NCBI RefSeq assembly: GCF_900100705.1
Contig: NZ_FNCH01000010.1
Coordinates: 124,001 to 188,000 of the forward strand
From: Pedobacter terrae
GTDB lineage: Bacteria > Bacteroidota > Bacteroidia > Sphingobacteriales > Sphingobacteriaceae
Direction: 5' to 3'
Length of the DNA stretch: 64,000 nucleotides
The position numbers and the translations under genes were made by a program. Below, one piece after another: positions 19,703-28,355 of the stretch (positions within the stretch are counted from its first letter, which is position 1; the number at the start of each line of letters is the position of its first letter). Below the pieces are notes generated by a model. That model ran no database searches. It had not been told where the DNA came from and worked only from the letters and a program-made list of their open reading frames with translations.

Positions 19703-20494
19703 ATGATGGAAAGCATTTTAATTATTGACGACAATGAAGATATCCTCGAGTTTTTAACGCAGGTATTCGGAAACACGTATAAATTGCATTTGGCCATTAA
19801 CGGGGAGCTTGCTCAGGAAATTCTGGACAATGAAATCGTTGATCTGATTATTTCGGATATTATGATGCCTGGTATTGACGGATTTGAACTTTGCAGGCTC
19901 ATCAAATCGAACGTAGAATACTGCCACATCCCCATTATCTTGTTAACCTCCAAAAATACGTATAAAGCTCATATTGAAGGGTTGGAAGTGGGTGCTGATC
20001 TGTACATTAAAAAACCATTTTCACCACAGCTGTTACGGGTACAAGTGGCTAACCTACTCCAGAACCGGTTAAAAATAAAGGCCCATTTTGCCAGTTCACC
20101 TTTTGAAGATGTGCGGGTGGTGGCCAACTCTAAAATTGAAGAGGCCTTTTTAAAAAGACTGGATGAATATGTCCGTAAGAATATTCAGGATCCTTATCTG
20201 GATATCGACCAATTGGCCGAACACATGCATATGAGCCGTCCAACCCTCTACCGTAAAATAAAAGCCATTTCTGCACTATCACCAAAAGAACTGATTGATG
20301 TAACCCGTCTTAAAAAAGCAACCAAACTGATTGCCCAAAACGAATTCACTTTTTTTGAAATTGCAAAATTGGTCGGTTACAGTTCACAAAGTTTATTTAA
20401 TAAAAATTTTCTCAGGTATTTTAAGGTTACGCCGCAAGAGTATATGAATTCGCTTAGCAAGGATACTGACGGCCAAAATCCGGCACCTTATTAG
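19703..20494 (+). CDS. Response regulator, receiver plus AraC-type DNA-binding domain
   Basis: A 263-residue partner of the preceding sensor. The receiver (about 1-120) starts ESILIIDDNEDILEFL, carries the acidic pair D9-D10, phospho-acceptor D52 in LIISDIMMPG and the conserved Lys in YIKKPF (K104). The AraC-type double helix-turn-helix (about 160-258) shows LAEHMHMSRPTLYRKIKAISALSPKELI and FFEIAKLVGYSSQSLFNKNFLRYFKVTPQEY. In most Bacteroidota loci of this kind both parts are fused to the kinase. Here the start ATGATG lies one base after the sensor stop, so expression is coupled. It is the best candidate to bind the four type-A promoter elements nearby; that link is inference. Confidence 0.92.
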   Translation: MMESILIIDDNEDILEFLTQVFGNTYKLHLAINGELAQEILDNEIVDLIISDIMMPGIDGFELCRLIKSNVEYCHIPIILLTSKNTYKAHIEGLEVGADLYIKKPFSPQLLRVQVANLLQNRLKIKAHFASSPFEDVRVVANSKIEEAFLKRLDEYVRKNIQDPYLDIDQLAEHMHMSRPTLYRKIKAISALSPKELIDVTRLKKATKLIAQNEFTFFEIAKLVGYSSQSLFNKNFLRYFKVTPQEYMNSLSKDTDGQNPAPY

Positions 20495-20523
20495 CTTTAT
20501 AAACATCAAGTTTTATGCGAAAA

Positions 20524-20541
20524 GTCTGTGAGGACACAGAC
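20524..20541. repeat. Palindromic hairpin, GTCTGTG family, copy 1
   Basis: GTCTGTG-AGGA-CACAGAC, a 7-bp stem with a 4-base loop, followed by CCTGGCA. A near-identical unit with the same right flank lies at 20713-20732. Between the convergent response-regulator and oxidoreductase genes, it may act as a bidirectional terminator or be an interspersed palindrome. Confidence 0.55.
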
Positions 20542-20712
20542 CCTGGCAACTTAGTGAGCTTAGGTATGATAAAAAAATGCTTTTTATCAATAGCATTGAA
20601 GACAGATCTCTGTATGCAATTGCAACATGTAAGAAACATCAGAACATACAAGCTTATGTGTCCGTTAAACGTCTGATATGTTAAAAAAACAAAAGACAAA
20701 TAGTTTAATCAA

Positions 20713-20732
20713 GGTCTGTGAGAACACAGACC
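20713..20732. repeat. Palindromic hairpin, GTCTGTG family, copy 2
   Basis: GGTCTGTG-AGAA-CACAGACC, an 8-bp stem, flanked by TTGGCACTTTGT, matching CCTGGCAACTTAGT after copy 1. It lies 22 bases beyond the stop of the Gfo/Idh/MocA gene. Related but not identical hairpins occur at 25129-25149 and 25200-25226. Confidence 0.55.
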
Positions 20733-20754
20733 TTGGCACTTTGTTATTGAGCTG

Positions 20755-22113
20755 TTAATATTTAAAAACTTTTCCTTCTACCATTACTTCCTGACGGGTG
20801 GCATCAAAAGTGGCCTTTCCGCCGGTGCGTACCGCGGCATTGGTCATTATATTTGCAACAGAATGTTGATAACCTGCCTCTACCGGGGCGTTAGGTTCTT
20901 TCCTGCTACGGATACATTCCAGCCAGTTGCGCATGTGATTGGAGCTTAATACATCGGCACCTGTATTGGCCGATGCTGCCGCAGCAGATGGGGCTGCAAG
21001 TTTAATTTCAGGCAATAGGTTCGGCTTCATTTTCATGGCGGCTGCCGCTCTTTCACTCAAGCCCCCATGCGGTGAGATGGTATTGGTAATCAGGTTGAGT
21101 TCCCCTCCGTTCGAATAATAGATCTCCGCCGGTTTTTCATCACCATTGTGCATCCTCGAGCTAAATACCACCTGAAAACCTTTGGTAAGGTCATCAAATG
21201 GTCCGTAATCAAAAACAGCCGTAGTGGTATCCCAATTGCGGCGACCATCTTTCCATTGATAAATGCCGCCGTTGGCAGTTACGCTGCGCGGATGGGATAA
21301 ACCCGTAAACCAATGTACCGTATCAATCTGATGGCTCATCCATTGGCCGGGCATACCAGATGAATAAGGCCAGAAAAGACGATACTCCAGGTAAATCCTC
21401 GGATCAAAGGCTTCGTAAGGGCGGTTTAACAAAAACCGTTTCCAATCCGTGTCTTCTTCTTTCAGTTTGGCCACCAGATCAGGACGGCGCCATCGGCCAG
21501 GCTGGTTCACATTCCAGCTGAGTTCTACCATGGTAATGTCGCCAAACTTACCCTCTTTAATAAAATCGGCAGCGGCTTTGTAATTTTGTCCACTGCGTCG
21601 TTGTGAGCCGATCTGCAGAATCTGTTTAGAAGACCTTACTGCTTTTAACACCGCACGGGCATCTTCCATAGTTTCGGCAAAAGGTTTTTCGCAATACACG
21701 TCCTTTTTATTTTTTACCGCTTCAATGGCATGCAATGCATGTGCAAAATCAGGTGTACTAATGATCACAGCATCGAGATCTTTCAGGGCGTAAAGTTCAT
21801 CGTTATTTTTACAGGAGGTGATGTCATGGCCAATTTTACTTTTGATATGCGCAGCTCCTAAAGCACGGCGATAATTCCAGAGGTCGGAAAGGGCAACAAT
21901 ATCAAAGTTTAGTTCTTTATGGTGGTTTAAAAAGCATGGAAAAAGCGTATCCTTAAAGCGGTCGGAAAAACCGACTACTCCAACCCTCACGCGATCGTTA
22001 GCACCGATAATATTCGCATAACTCTTAGCCGACATCCCAAAGGTGCCCACATAGGTGCCCGCCGCAGCAATTGCAGCCTTTTTTATAAACTTTCTTCTTG
22101 ATTCTTCCATCAT
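20755..22113 (-). CDS. Gfo/Idh/MocA family oxidoreductase with Tat-like signal
   Basis: A 452-residue NAD(P)-dependent sugar oxidoreductase. The N-terminus SRRKFIKKAAIAAAG is a twin-arginine type signal, so the folded, cofactor-loaded enzyme is probably exported to the periplasm. The Rossmann segment is RVRVGVVGFSDR (about 42-52), and the family EKP motif is at 142-144 (VYCEKPFAET). Later motifs include GMPGQWMSHQIDTVHWF and a C-terminal NHMRNWLECIRSRKEPNAP common in secreted family members. It is six bases downstream of the DUF1080 gene. Pairs of this kind oxidise C3 of a glycoside and then cleave the 3-keto intermediate in some Bacteroidota, so a 3-dehydrogenase role is plausible; the exact sugar is unknown. 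Confidence 0.85.
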   Translation of the reverse strand: MMEESRRKFIKKAAIAAAGTYVGTFGMSAKSYANIIGANDRVRVGVVGFSDRFKDTLFPCFLNHHKELNFDIVALSDLWNYRRALGAAHIKSKIGHDITSCKNNDELYALKDLDAVIISTPDFAHALHAIEAVKNKKDVYCEKPFAETMEDARAVLKAVRSSKQILQIGSQRRSGQNYKAAADFIKEGKFGDITMVELSWNVNQPGRWRRPDLVAKLKEEDTDWKRFLLNRPYEAFDPRIYLEYRLFWPYSSGMPGQWMSHQIDTVHWFTGLSHPRSVTANGGIYQWKDGRRNWDTTTAVFDYGPFDDLTKGFQVVFSSRMHNGDEKPAEIYYSNGGELNLITNTISPHGGLSERAAAAMKMKPNLLPEIKLAAPSAAAASANTGADVLSSNHMRNWLECIRSRKEPNAPVEAGYQHSVANIMTNAAVRTGGKATFDATRQEVMVEGKVFKY

Positions 22114-22119
22114 GCCTGG

Positions 22120-22857
22120 TTATTTAAGTATTTTTATTTTGAGGTTCCGGTAAGAAACCTTGTTTCCATGATCCTGTATCAGGATATGGCCTTTTTTAGC
22201 CTCTCCAAAATTTTTCCATGTTTTGTATTTACTTCCAGCCACCAATTTTCTAAAATCTTCCGATCCACGCTCATATTCCACTACTTTTACCCCATTTAGC
22301 CAATGCTCGACATGATTGTCCGGGTAGACCCGCACTTCGCCACTGTTCCACTCACCAATCGGTTTAATTACCGAAGCAGGTTTGTTGGATGGAATAAGAT
22401 CGTATAAAGAAGCCAGTTTGCGGTTACCGTTTTTGCCCAGTTTTGCATCCGGATGTTTTTCGTCATCCAATACCTGAAATTCGAGACCAATGCCTGATAG
22501 ATTTGTTTTTTCTTCTTCGGTTACAAAATATTTTATACCGCTGTTTGCACCTGGAGTAAGTTTGAAATCGAACTTTAAAATAAAGGCCGAAAATTCATCC
22601 TGGGTTACAATATCGCCCCCAGAGCCCTGCTCCTGTCCGTTTGATGCCAATACCGTTAAAACCCCATCTTTCATTTCCCAGCCTTTAGCCGGAAACTGTC
22701 CTTTGAATATGGCACGCCAACCGGTTGCGTCCCTGCCGTTCCAAAGCAGTTTAAACCCCTCTTTTTTCTCGCTTTTGCTCAGTATATTTTGAGCATAACT
22801 TAGGTTTATGGCAAAAGTGCCCAGCAATAGCATGTAAATTAACCTGTAGTTTTTCAT
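22120..22857 (-). CDS. DUF1080 (3-keto-disaccharide hydrolase-like) secreted protein
   Basis: A 245-residue exported protein of the DUF1080 fold, a concanavalin-like jelly roll. Signal peptide of about 22 residues (ending INLSYAQ). Family marks: [13 protein letters not shown] (35-47), ANSGIKYFV (104-112), [15 protein letters not shown] (124-138) and the closing [18 protein letters not shown] (224-241). Some members act on 3-keto-glycosides made by a partner oxidoreductase, by hydrolysis or elimination. The gene leads a two-gene operon with the Gfo/Idh/MocA enzyme and has promoter element A 180 bases upstream, which ties it to the same regulon as the SusCD operon. The activity is inferred from family and pairing. 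Confidence 0.85.
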   Translation of the reverse strand: MKNYRLIYMLLLGTFAINLSYAQNILSKSEKKEGFKLLWNGRDATGWRAIFKGQFPAKGWEMKDGVLTVLASNGQEQGSGGDIVTQDEFSAFILKFDFKLTPGANSGIKYFVTEEEKTNLSGIGLEFQVLDDEKHPDAKLGKNGNRKLASLYDLIPSNKPASVIKPIGEWNSGEVRVYPDNHVEHWLNGVKVVEYERGSEDFRKLVAGSKYKTWKNFGEAKKGHILIQDHGNKVSYRNLKIKILK

Positions 22858-23488
22858 TGAATTTAGTTTATTGTATTTGTTTATGTGTTTAGAGAACCTG
22901 GTTTTTAGGCTGTGCGCCAGGTGCTTCAGCCTACCATAACCAAACAGGAAAAGCCTGATTTAATCGATGCCGCCATACTGATGTCCATCACGTCTGCACT
23001 TAATACGCTTTACTGGTTTATAATTGGTTCTCCTGCCAAAGTAAGCCAATGGACTTTGTAAAATATGTTCAATTTATTGTTGATTTGTCTCATTTTACCT
23101 GATCAAAAAGGAGGAATGAAGCCATATGCCCGGTTTAACAATGAATGATATAAAATATAATCAAACGCGCATAAACAAAATCAAAACACTATAAATCAAC
23201 AACTTAAAATTAAACACATCACTAAAATAGAAACTAAAATACAGCAAAAAATGTGGTATTCAACATTAGTAAATACTGCATTTAAGCTTACCAGCTGGCC
23301 TTGGCTGTCATCTTCCCTGTATTTAATTGTTTATTTTCGGGCAAATAACCAACTCGCAAAAAAGAATTAATATCTGCAAATACATGCTCAATTTTCGATT
23401 ATCTACATCTTTTAAACAACCTCTAAATGGCTTTAAGTGCACACAAAAGCAAGGAGATTTAGTCGCACAAACACCTCATCATTTTAAT
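22858..23488. other. Divergent intergenic region with promoter element A
   Basis: 631 bases between the divergent DUF1080 and GH43 genes. It contains promoter element A copy 3 (23037-23092) facing the DUF1080 gene. The side facing the GH43 gene is AT-rich with no clear TAnnTTTG box. The frame of the GH43 gene stays open back to a TTG at 23327, but that stretch does not look like part of a secreted enzyme. Confidence 0.5.
23037..23092 (-). promoter_or_regulatory. Promoter element A, copy 3 (DUF1080-Gfo operon)
   Basis: CAAAGTAA (23037-23044), 21 bases, then the 27-bp block TGTTCA...ATTGTTGATTTGTCTCA (23066-23092). The middle TGTC of the other copies is TGTT here. The leader to the DUF1080 start is 179 bases, longer than for copies 1 and 2. 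Confidence 0.68.
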
Positions 23489-25114
23489 ATGCAGCCTTTG
23501 GTCATTTGCCTGGTTGCTTTGCTGATTAGTTTTTGCCTCTTTTCCTGCGGGTTAAAAAAAGTACGATCAGTTAGTTCGTATACCAGAACTCAACAACCTG
23601 CATTGATAAATCCCGCCTTACCCGGCGATAATCCGGATCCTTCTATCATTAGGGTCGGAAAGGTATATTATGCCACCTCGACCACAAATGAATGGGCGCC
23701 TTATTTTACCATTTATAAGTCCACCGATCTTAAAAACTGGAAACTGATCAATCATGTTTTTCCAGATGGCTATAAGGATATGAAAAACCAATGGGGAGAA
23801 AATAATTTTTGGGCATCTGAACTGGTTTACGATCAAAAACAAAACCGGATTTACGCCTACTATACCGCGCATAACCGCGAAACAAAAGGTAACCCAGGTT
23901 TACAATGCGGCACCGCATGGATAGATGCGGACAAAATTGAAACCGGTAAATTTACCGATAATGGCCCTGTGATTATTGAAGATGAATGCGGTGCCATAGA
24001 TGCCTTTGAATTACAGCAAAACGGCAAAATTTACGCTTTCTGGAAAAACGATGGTAATGGTTGTGGTAAAGAAAGCTGGATCTGGAAGCAGGAAATTAAC
24101 GATAGCCGTACCAAACTGCTGGGACAGAAAAGCAAGGTATTTACCAACAGTCAGCCATGGGAAACGGGATTGGTGGAAGGCGCCTGCTTTTTTACATTGG
24201 GAGAATATGTGTACAGCCTGTATTCGGTTGGCGGCTGCTGCGATGCCAAATGCAATTACAAAACCGGCATCGCCAGAACAAAAGACCTGAACAGCGGCAT
24301 ATGGGAAAAATATAGCCGTAACCCGGTTATGGTGAGCAATGATAAGTGGAATTGTCCCGGCCACGGCACGGTGGTAAAAACTGCCGATGACAGGCTATTT
24401 ATGCTCTACCACGCTTTTAATAAAAACTATGATGTTTTTGTAGGTCGCGAAGGCATTATAGAAGAACTGATTGTTGGGGCTGATGGCTGGCCTGTACTGC
24501 ACAACGCTACCCTCCCCAACCGACCAAAAGCTGATCTTGATTTTATTGACAATTTCGAAAAGGATCAAAAACTGGATCTGGCCTGGCAGTGGCCTTCCAA
24601 ATCGCAAAGACCAGCAATGGTTTTTAATGAGGGCCTAAAGCTGTCGGCATCTAATGAAAACCATGGGCTTGGTACCTTTTTGGGACAATACATTAAAACT
24701 GTGAATTTTAGTATCAGCGCAGAAGTGAATCCTGGGGATGCGAAAACCGGCATTTGCCTGGGTGGAGCAATTTTTAAAAGTAAATGGCCGGGAGAACTTG
24801 GCGGAATAGGCATTACGGTATCGAAAGATAGCGTGGTCGTTTTCGACAATTTTGAGGGGAATTACACCATTCTTAAAGCATCAGCCGAACATTTAACTAA
24901 CCCGGTGCAGCTGAAAATGCAGATTAGTCATGATGGCAGACAGATCGAATTTTTCTATAAAAAACAAGCAGCAGAATGGCTTAGTTTTTATCGTACGGAT
25001 TTTCTAGCCGACAAATATGTGCCCTGGGGAATGGGCTACCGGGCTGGCATTCTGGTAAAGGGAAATCCATCCCAAACCGGCACTTTTAGTAGCTTTAACC
25101 TAACCAATAATTAG
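23489..25114 (+). CDS. GH43 family glycosidase lipoprotein
   Basis: A 541-residue lipoprotein: signal peptide with lipobox LFSC (C20), GH43 propeller (about 38-350), and a C-terminal concanavalin-like beta-sandwich (about 365-541) as in beta-xylosidase-type GH43 proteins. Expected catalytic acids: D50 in GDNPDPSII, D171 in GAIDAFE, E230 in GLVEGACF. Cysteine-rich GGCCDAKCNY near 255 is unusual and could form disulfides. The start at 23489 was chosen because it gives a normal lipoprotein signal; longer versions begin with a TTG at 23327 or use CTG-like codons and would bury the signal. Divergent from the DUF1080 operon, convergent with the next operon. Substrate may be arabinan or xylan side chains; the sequence does not settle it. 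Confidence 0.85.
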   Translation: MQPLVICLVALLISFCLFSCGLKKVRSVSSYTRTQQPALINPALPGDNPDPSIIRVGKVYYATSTTNEWAPYFTIYKSTDLKNWKLINHVFPDGYKDMKNQWGENNFWASELVYDQKQNRIYAYYTAHNRETKGNPGLQCGTAWIDADKIETGKFTDNGPVIIEDECGAIDAFELQQNGKIYAFWKNDGNGCGKESWIWKQEINDSRTKLLGQKSKVFTNSQPWETGLVEGACFFTLGEYVYSLYSVGGCCDAKCNYKTGIARTKDLNSGIWEKYSRNPVMVSNDKWNCPGHGTVVKTADDRLFMLYHAFNKNYDVFVGREGIIEELIVGADGWPVLHNATLPNRPKADLDFIDNFEKDQKLDLAWQWPSKSQRPAMVFNEGLKLSASNENHGLGTFLGQYIKTVNFSISAEVNPGDAKTGICLGGAIFKSKWPGELGGIGITVSKDSVVVFDNFEGNYTILKASAEHLTNPVQLKMQISHDGRQIEFFYKKQAAEWLSFYRTDFLADKYVPWGMGYRAGILVKGNPSQTGTFSSFNLTNN

Positions 25115-25128
25115 TTTATGCTTTCTAT

Positions 25129-25149
25129 TGGTTGGTGTTTCACCAACCA
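25129..25149. repeat. Hairpin TGGTTGGTG family
   Basis: TGGTTGGTG-TTT-CACCAACCA, a 9-bp stem with a 3-base loop, 14 bases after the GH43 stop. It is probably a terminator in the convergent gap before the DUF4973 gene, and resembles the hairpins at 20.5-20.7 kb in layout. Confidence 0.55.
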
Positions 25150-25199
25150 GTCAGTTTCCCGCTGACCAAATATTCATTATTGCGATAACTATTTTATAA

Positions 25200-25226
25200 T
25201 ACTGGTCGGTAAGACACCGACCAGTA
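25200..25226. repeat. Hairpin TACTGGTCGGT family
   Basis: TACTGGTCGGT-AAGAC-ACCGACCAGTA, an 11-bp stem with a 5-base loop, 20 bases from the stop of the convergent DUF4973-type gene. Its core GGTCGGT..ACACCGACC resembles GGTCTGTG..CACAGACC at 20713. Terminator for the minus-strand operon or an interspersed palindrome. Confidence 0.55.
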
Positions 25227-25246
25227 GATGTACCTAATCATAGTAG

Positions 25247-26245
25247 TTACCATTGAATTTGCTGATCTTCATCCGGTATCAGCGTATTCAGGTCACGCTG
25301 CATGGATAAAGTTCCCTCTACTTTATATTTCAGCCTTTGGCCAGGAACAGTGGTGTAATCTTCAAACTCATAAGACAGGTAAAGGGTGGTATAAATATGT
25401 TTTAGATAAGGAAGTTTCGGATCCATAGCCTCATCCCTGGTATAGTAAGATGGTGTTGCCCCGATCTTGAATTTATTATTCCCGGTATTGTCGCTCCAGA
25501 TTTCCAGTTTCTTCTTTTGAATATCAATTTTCTCGTCGGTAAATTTTATAAATACCTTATACTTCTTACGGTCCAGGTAATCGATATCCCTGATCCCTGC
25601 ATAGAGAAAAATAGTTTTGTCATCCACCACATAAGTTCTGTGGGTGTTTAAGGTTAAAGGTTCGGTATCTCCTTCCAAAAATATTTTGTACAAGGTGCCG
25701 CCGTATTCACCTGAGTAATCATTAAAAGGCGTAATGCGTAACATGGTTCTGCGGTAATATTTATTTGGATTCGCCTGGTAATCGTACGAAGGATCGCTTA
25801 AAATCTGTAAGGGCAATACCCATTTATCTGCCTGATCAAGGTTACCCAGGGTAAAATCAATTGGTATGGTAACCGTACTTACGCCTGCAGGCGCCGTTAT
25901 GCTTTGCGGCATGCTATAATAATTTTTATCCAGCTGCCTGAAATACAGTTCCTGGCGATGGCCATATTGTTCCTGGTTCAGTTTGGCAAGGGTATCAGGA
26001 TCCAAACCGATATGGATCGTACGGTCTTTAACGTTTGGGGTAGAGCCGCTGATAATAACCGGTAAGTTAAATCTTAATTTCCCCTGGGCATTGTAACGGA
26101 TGTAACACCAGGTTACGCCCTGGGCAGTTGGGTTTGATTTAAATGATGCCATTTGGACGAATTGCTCTTCTTTCCACTCATCACGGCATGATACACAGCA
26201 TATCACTGTTGTTACCATGAAAATTAGTTGATATATACGTTTCAT
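25247..26245 (-). CDS. DUF1735/DUF4973-type SusE-position lipoprotein
   Basis: A 332-residue lipoprotein (lipobox CCVSC, C20) in the position that SusE/F-like surface glycan-binding proteins occupy after SusD. The N-terminal half (about 30-160) has the DUF1735 beta-sandwich pattern, with PAGVSTVTIPIDF and KWVLPLQILS; the C-terminal part (about 175-332, YSGEYGGTLYKIFLEG onward) matches the DUF4973 type. No catalytic motif is evident, and the role is probably glycan binding at the cell surface, which is inference. It is the fourth and last gene of the NHL-SusC-SusD operon, 19 bases after SusD, followed by the hairpin at 25200. Confidence 0.8.
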   Translation of the reverse strand: MKRIYQLIFMVTTVICCVSCRDEWKEEQFVQMASFKSNPTAQGVTWCYIRYNAQGKLRFNLPVIISGSTPNVKDRTIHIGLDPDTLAKLNQEQYGHRQELYFRQLDKNYYSMPQSITAPAGVSTVTIPIDFTLGNLDQADKWVLPLQILSDPSYDYQANPNKYYRRTMLRITPFNDYSGEYGGTLYKIFLEGDTEPLTLNTHRTYVVDDKTIFLYAGIRDIDYLDRKKYKVFIKFTDEKIDIQKKKLEIWSDNTGNNKFKIGATPSYYTRDEAMDPKLPYLKHIYTTLYLSYEFEDYTTVPGQRLKYKVEGTLSMQRDLNTLIPDEDQQIQW

Positions 26246-26264
26246 TTTTATAAAGGCTAACGGG

Positions 26265-28352
26265 TTATTCAGGATTTGTCCAACCAGGGTTTTGGGTAAG
26301 GTATTTATTACGTTTTAATTCATCATAGTGAATTGGCCAGAACCACATTTTAAGCGTAAAGATGGAAGGCAGAGATGGCGTTTCTACCACGGTATGAAAA
26401 AGGTCTGCCTGTGCTTTGGTAGCATAAGCATTGTATCCGTAAACCGGTGCAGATTCTTCTGATGGAGCATCCGTCCAGCGACGCAGATCGAAATAACGTT
26501 GCCCTTCTGCAAAAAGCTCAATCTGACGTTCTCTTTTTAATTTGATACGGAACCGGTTCGGATCAGCATATACATCGCCTGCATAATCAGACAGTCCGGC
26601 ACGGATGCGGATGGGCTGGATTCCCCTTTTCATTTCTGAAATGTTACGTGATATCGCGTGTGTCCGGCTTCCATCCCACGAAGGGATATTGTATGAACCA
26701 TTTAGTTCATTTAAAGCCTCCGCGTAAATGAGCAATACTTCTGCATAACGGATGGAAGGATCAACTTTTTGCTTCATCCTGCTTTGATCATAAGCCGTAA
26801 CAGCTACATTACTAATGTCGTCGGGATGGATGTATTTTTTGATTCCCACACCTGTTCTGGGCCAGTAAGAAGTATTTTTGTAGCCGTTAGGGTCGCCTCT
26901 GTAATAAAAAATCTGCATGTTACTTTTTTCATCTTTTACGCTTTCGGCATTCAATAAATTCCAGGTAGAACCGTTGTAAGAAACCGAAGCATAAAAGCGG
27001 GGTTCGCGACGGGCAAACTGTTTGTTTACCCCAACACCCAGTGGTCCAAGTTCGGGATAGCTGGCCAGCTCTTCCTGTTTTACATAACCTGTTGCACGAG
27101 GTGCCGAATTGTAACGGCCTTCATAACCCTGCCTACCGGCGTACATGCTGTTCATCCCTGGTATATCATTTCCATCGTTCGTATAATAGGCGTCTACCTG
27201 TTTCTGCGTCATGCCATGCGAGTTGTAACCTTTTCCTTCCAGGCGCGGCAACTGGTGCAATACCAGCACATTAATCCCTTCCCCACCCTGGTTTTGACCA
27301 TGGGTAAAAATCAGTTCCGGATTTTGGTAAGCCGGAACCGTTCCGTTAAACAAAGAGCGATAAGATTCGAAAGGATCAATATCGCTCCAGCCAGAAGGCC
27401 AGGCACTGTTAGAAAAGTTGCTGTCGAAAGGTGGCGTTACCGTTGCCGGATAAGCGGCATCACCTGTTGCCTTTTTATAGGCTACGTATAAGCGGTACTG
27501 CCCTAAATCTATCACATCTTTTGCCGCGGCGGCTGCCCTCGCCCATTTTGATTCATCATACGTACGCGAAAGTAAGGGCTTACCATCTTTGGTTACCATT
27601 GCTGCCGCTACTTCTGCTGGTGCTTTTCCGTTAGCCAACGGACTTGCAGCATATAACAATATTCTGGCCCGCAGTGCCAAAGCGGCGCCTCGGGTAGGCC
27701 TGGCAACCTGTTGTATACCCTGTTGAGCAGAAAGGCCTCTGGCAGCTTCCGCAAGTTCATTAGCGAGGTAAACGGCACATTCTTCATAAGAATTTCGCGG
27801 TTGGGCAATATCATCATATTCTTTGGTGTAATCGATACCTTCGCCGGCTATAATGGGTACAGGACCATAGGTACGTAACAATACCCAATAAAAGTAAGCC
27901 CTTAAAAAGCGGGCCTGCCCTTTTAAATCAGCAATTTCTTTTGCTGTAAACTTGGTATTGATATCGATGTTATTAATGAAAATGGAAGCTTGCCTGATTC
28001 CTTTATAAGCTGTATTCCATATTTCTTTGCTTTCACCGTTCAGCCCGTTCTCAGTATACTGCCCGTTTTTCCATCTTTTATATCCATCACTTTCATCACC
28101 ATAATACATGTCATCAGCAAAATTAAAGGGTACTGTTTTTTTGCTGCTTACATCCTGCATATAGTTGCTGCCTAAAAAAGAGTATGCCTGTGCAAGCCAT
28201 CTGTTGGCATAATCGGGGTTAGTAAAAACCTCTTCCGTGGTTAGCCTTTCATTAAAAAGGTAATCGGAGTCGAGAAATTTCTTACACCCACTCATAGTGA
28301 CAACAGCGATCAATAGGCCCGATACCACCATTTTTTTTTTCAAATTTTTCAT
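26265..28352 (-). CDS. SusD/RagB family nutrient-binding lipoprotein
   Basis: A 695-residue SusD, longer than the usual 500-600 residues because of inserted loops between the TPR helices. Lipobox TMSGC (C23) followed by KKFLDSDYLFNERLTTEEVF. Typical parts are LKGQARFLRAYFYWVLLRTYGPVPII, ALALRARILLYAASPLANG, YAEVLLIYAEALNE and the C-terminal KRERQIELFAEGQRYFDLRRW. The last residues, LTQNPGWTNPE, correspond to the standard SusD end. It starts three bases after the SusC stop, so the pair is tightly coupled. Confidence 0.95.
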   Translation of the reverse strand: MKNLKKKMVVSGLLIAVVTMSGCKKFLDSDYLFNERLTTEEVFTNPDYANRWLAQAYSFLGSNYMQDVSSKKTVPFNFADDMYYGDESDGYKRWKNGQYTENGLNGESKEIWNTAYKGIRQASIFINNIDINTKFTAKEIADLKGQARFLRAYFYWVLLRTYGPVPIIAGEGIDYTKEYDDIAQPRNSYEECAVYLANELAEAARGLSAQQGIQQVARPTRGAALALRARILLYAASPLANGKAPAEVAAAMVTKDGKPLLSRTYDESKWARAAAAAKDVIDLGQYRLYVAYKKATGDAAYPATVTPPFDSNFSNSAWPSGWSDIDPFESYRSLFNGTVPAYQNPELIFTHGQNQGGEGINVLVLHQLPRLEGKGYNSHGMTQKQVDAYYTNDGNDIPGMNSMYAGRQGYEGRYNSAPRATGYVKQEELASYPELGPLGVGVNKQFARREPRFYASVSYNGSTWNLLNAESVKDEKSNMQIFYYRGDPNGYKNTSYWPRTGVGIKKYIHPDDISNVAVTAYDQSRMKQKVDPSIRYAEVLLIYAEALNELNGSYNIPSWDGSRTHAISRNISEMKRGIQPIRIRAGLSDYAGDVYADPNRFRIKLKRERQIELFAEGQRYFDLRRWTDAPSEESAPVYGYNAYATKAQADLFHTVVETPSLPSIFTLKMWFWPIHYDELKRNKYLTQNPGWTNPE

Positions 28353-28355
28353 TGC

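Noticed and set aside
19690..19710. Frameshift as the cause of the kinase/regulator split
   Set aside because: The kinase ends with a normal tail and the regulator starts with ATGATG and a complete receiver; a natural split is likelier, though read data would settle it.
23327..23488. Longer GH43 protein from a TTG at 23327
   Set aside because: The added 54 residues would hide the lipoprotein signal that begins at 23489.
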